Of a stretch of 15,444 nucleotides of DNA, positions 14,253 through 15,444 are shown one piece after another. The notes under the pieces were generated by a model. That model was not told where the DNA came from and searched no databases. It saw nothing but the letters and a program-made list of their open reading frames with translations. The DNA lies in assembly GCA_012026855.1 (NCBI GenBank), contig VEOV01000059.1, positions 1-15,444 on the forward strand, written 5' to 3'. A program made the translations under genes and the position numbers. Each line of letters starts with the position of its first letter. Position 1 is the stretch's first letter. The stretch is from Geobacter sp. (GTDB lineage: Bacteria; Desulfobacterota; Desulfuromonadia; Geobacterales; DSM-12255).

Positions 14253-15368
14253 ATGCACTCCCACGGTATCTATGCAGACGAAATAGTCGGCAAAGCCTAT
14301 GACCGTAGGCTCCTCTGGCGCTTTGCCCGCTACCTGCGCCCCTACCGGTGGAATGTGGTCACGGTGCTCGCCATCCTGCCGCTGACCACGGCGGCTAAAC
14401 TGGCCCAGCCATGGCTGATCAAACTGGCCATTGACCGCTATATTGTCCCCGGAGACCTGACCGGGCTGCCCCTGGTGGCGCTCTATTTCATGCTGCTGAT
14501 TGCCGCCGAGTCGCTGCTCTCCTTCTTCGAAGTCTGGCTGCTGCAGTACCTGGGACAGCGGGTGATGCAGGACATCCGCCTGGAACTGTTCAGCCATCTG
14601 CAGCGGCTCTCTACCTCGTTCTTCGACCGCACCCCTGTGGGCAGCCTGGTAACCCGGCTTACCAGCGATGTGGAGGTGCTGGGGGAGATGTTTGCCGCCG
14701 GCATTATCACCGTGGTGGGCGACGTCATGCTCCTTGCCGGCATCATCGGCGTCATGCTCTGGATGAACCTGCACCTCTCCCTGGTGACCTTCGCCGTACT
14801 GCCGCTGCTCTTCTGGATCGCCTTCACCTTCCGCCGCAAGATGCGCGCAGCGTTCCGACAGGTAAGGGCCCAGCTGGCCATCCTCAACACCTTCCTCAGC
14901 GAGAGCATCAACGGCATGGCCCTGATCCAGCTGTTCAACCGGCAGAAGCAGGAGCAGGCTGAGTTTACGCGTCTGAACAGCTCCTACCGCGACACCAACA
15001 TGCCGGTGATCACCTGGGACGCCTCGCTCTACGCATCGGTGGAAGCGCTCTCCTCCGTGGCCGTCGGCCTGCTGATCTGGTACGGCTCCGGCGAAATCAT
15101 CGGCGGAGCCCTCACCTTCGGTGCACTGGTGGCCTTCATCCAGTACATTGAAAAGTTCTTTGCCCCGATCCGGGATCTGTCGGCCAAATACTCGGTCATG
15201 CAGGGGGCCATGGCGGCGTTGGAGCGGCTCTTCAACCTGCTGGACTGCCACGAGGTGCTGCCTGAGCCTTTACCCTCTGCAATCTCAGCCCCCTCTCCCC
15301 AGCCCTCTCCCTCGAGGGGAGAGGGAGAAACTTCTGTTGCCACTTTAAAAGTGATCCCCCCTCCCTAG
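14253..15368 (+). CDS. ABC exporter half-transporter, MdlB/TM288-like: membrane domain only, cut by a repeat insertion
   Basis: This is the partner of the preceding gene, starting one base after its stop. The N-terminus DEIVGKAYDRRLLWRFARYLRPYRW is typical of MdlB/YheH-type subunits. A complete six-helix membrane domain runs from about 25 to 335, including LSTSFFDRTPVGSLVTRLTSDVE and the coupling region ESINGMALIQLFNRQ. After LLDCHEVLPEP (to residue 339), where a short linker and then the ATPase should follow, the frame enters a GC-rich repeat giving PSPQPSPSRGEGE and similar low-complexity residues. It stops at TAG (15366-15368) after 371 residues. ATPase-like sequence resumes downstream in the same frame. 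The product as read has no ATPase and could not work as a normal half-transporter. A sequencing error at the stop, a true split gene or a pseudogene are all possible. Confidence 0.85.
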   Translation: MHSHGIYADEIVGKAYDRRLLWRFARYLRPYRWNVVTVLAILPLTTAAKLAQPWLIKLAIDRYIVPGDLTGLPLVALYFMLLIAAESLLSFFEVWLLQYLGQRVMQDIRLELFSHLQRLSTSFFDRTPVGSLVTRLTSDVEVLGEMFAAGIITVVGDVMLLAGIIGVMLWMNLHLSLVTFAVLPLLFWIAFTFRRKMRAAFRQVRAQLAILNTFLSESINGMALIQLFNRQKQEQAEFTRLNSSYRDTNMPVITWDASLYASVEALSSVAVGLLIWYGSGEIIGGALTFGALVAFIQYIEKFFAPIRDLSAKYSVMQGAMAALERLFNLLDCHEVLPEPLPSAISAPSPQPSPSRGEGETSVATLKVIPPP

Positions 15369-15390
15369 ATGGGGGGGGGCGAGGGGGAAG
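15289..15390. repeat. GC-rich palindromic repeat element inserted in the ABC gene
   Basis: The left part is a C-rich run followed by the inverted repeat CCCTCTCCC (15303-15311) / GGGAGAGGG (15317-15325). An AT-rich spacer follows (15329-15355). The right part has a C6 tract (15356-15361), CTAGAT at its centre and a G9 tract (15371-15379), an imperfect inverted repeat. Short intergenic elements with CCCTCTCC...GGAGAGGG arms, giving spurious PSPQPSP.RGEG peptides when translated, are widespread in proteobacterial genomes. The foreign stretch between protein-like sequence is roughly 15270-15398. Its length keeps the reading frame. No second copy was seen in this window. Confidence 0.75.
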
Positions 15391-15444
15391 GTGTTCGCCC
15401 CTTCCTCCGCTTCCGCGACGTCTCCATTGCCAACAAGGAAAACG
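15369..15444 (+). CDS. Start of the separated ATPase domain of the second ABC subunit (partial, runs off window)
   Basis: Directly after the TAG at 15366-15368, an ATG in the same frame opens a reading frame that runs to the window end. It reads a few Gly/Glu residues from the repeat, then VRPFLRFRDVSIANKEN. RFRDVS is how the ATPase domain of such exporters usually begins (compare ELRNLSFSYG in the preceding gene). TAGATG would suit translational restart, but no Shine-Dalgarno precedes the ATG, only the C-rich repeat. The rest of the ATPase lies outside the window, so it cannot be judged whether it is intact. It may be the second half of a split gene or of a pseudogene. Confidence 0.55.
   Translation, partial: MGGGEGEGVRPFLRFRDVSIANKEN

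Noticed and set aside
14127..15251. Long open frame on the minus strand opposite the second ABC gene (374 codons)
   Set aside because: Same reason: compositional mirror of the membrane domain, with His/Gln/Glu-rich sequence and no domain.
15366..15368. TAG read as pyrrolysine or suppressed
   Set aside because: The TAG lies inside a repeat insertion, not a conserved position, and nothing in the window indicates pyl genes or a suppressor tRNA.

Overview
The window looks like chromosomal core sequence from a GC-rich Gram-negative bacterium. The best guess is the Geobacterales (Geobacter / Trichlorobacter / Pelobacter type, Desulfobacterota). This placement is an inference: a UbiD-UbiA-UbiX trio of the kind used for late menaquinone synthesis, many lipoproteins, a diguanylate cyclase, and a (CCCTCTCC)-type palindromic repeat. 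No marker gene settles it. There is no rRNA, tRNA, CRISPR array, transposase or phage gene, and no stretch over 300 bases lacks a gene.

Layout. (1) Bases 1-2540, minus strand: ubiD, ubiA and ubiX as overlapping genes. UbiX makes the prenylated flavin used by UbiD enzymes and UbiA prenylates an aromatic acid, so this is a quinone module, probably the last steps of futalosine-type menaquinone synthesis. The UbiD homologue appears to lack several canonical active-site residues. (2) 2642-5116, plus: a full-length class A penicillin-binding protein (PBP1A type). (3) 5234-5518: HU with a strong promoter, leader and terminator, followed closely by a LysE/RhtB exporter and a membrane GGDEF protein (to 7452). 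(4) 7604-10199: an operon of three lipoproteins (COG3014-like, LpoB-like and DUF1566), with its own promoter and a strong terminator. (5) 10287-11624, minus: rimO, convergent on that terminator. (6) 11841-12362: an unrecognised small envelope protein. (7) 12416 to the end: two ABC half-transporters in tandem, resembling MdlAB / TM287-288 heterodimeric exporters.

The most striking feature is at the right edge. The second ABC half-transporter is interrupted exactly in the linker between its membrane domain and its ATPase domain by a GC-rich palindromic repeat. The repeat carries one in-frame TAG, and the ATPase reading frame resumes after it in the same frame. Whether this is a pseudogene, a gene split into two polypeptides, or a switchable junction (the stop sits between a C6 and a G9 tract) cannot be decided from the window alone.

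A second theme is peptidoglycan and the outer envelope. PBP1A, an LpoB-type synthase activator and several lipoproteins lie within 8 kb, although they are separate transcription units. Motif comparisons were made from memory of the families; no alignment or database search was run.
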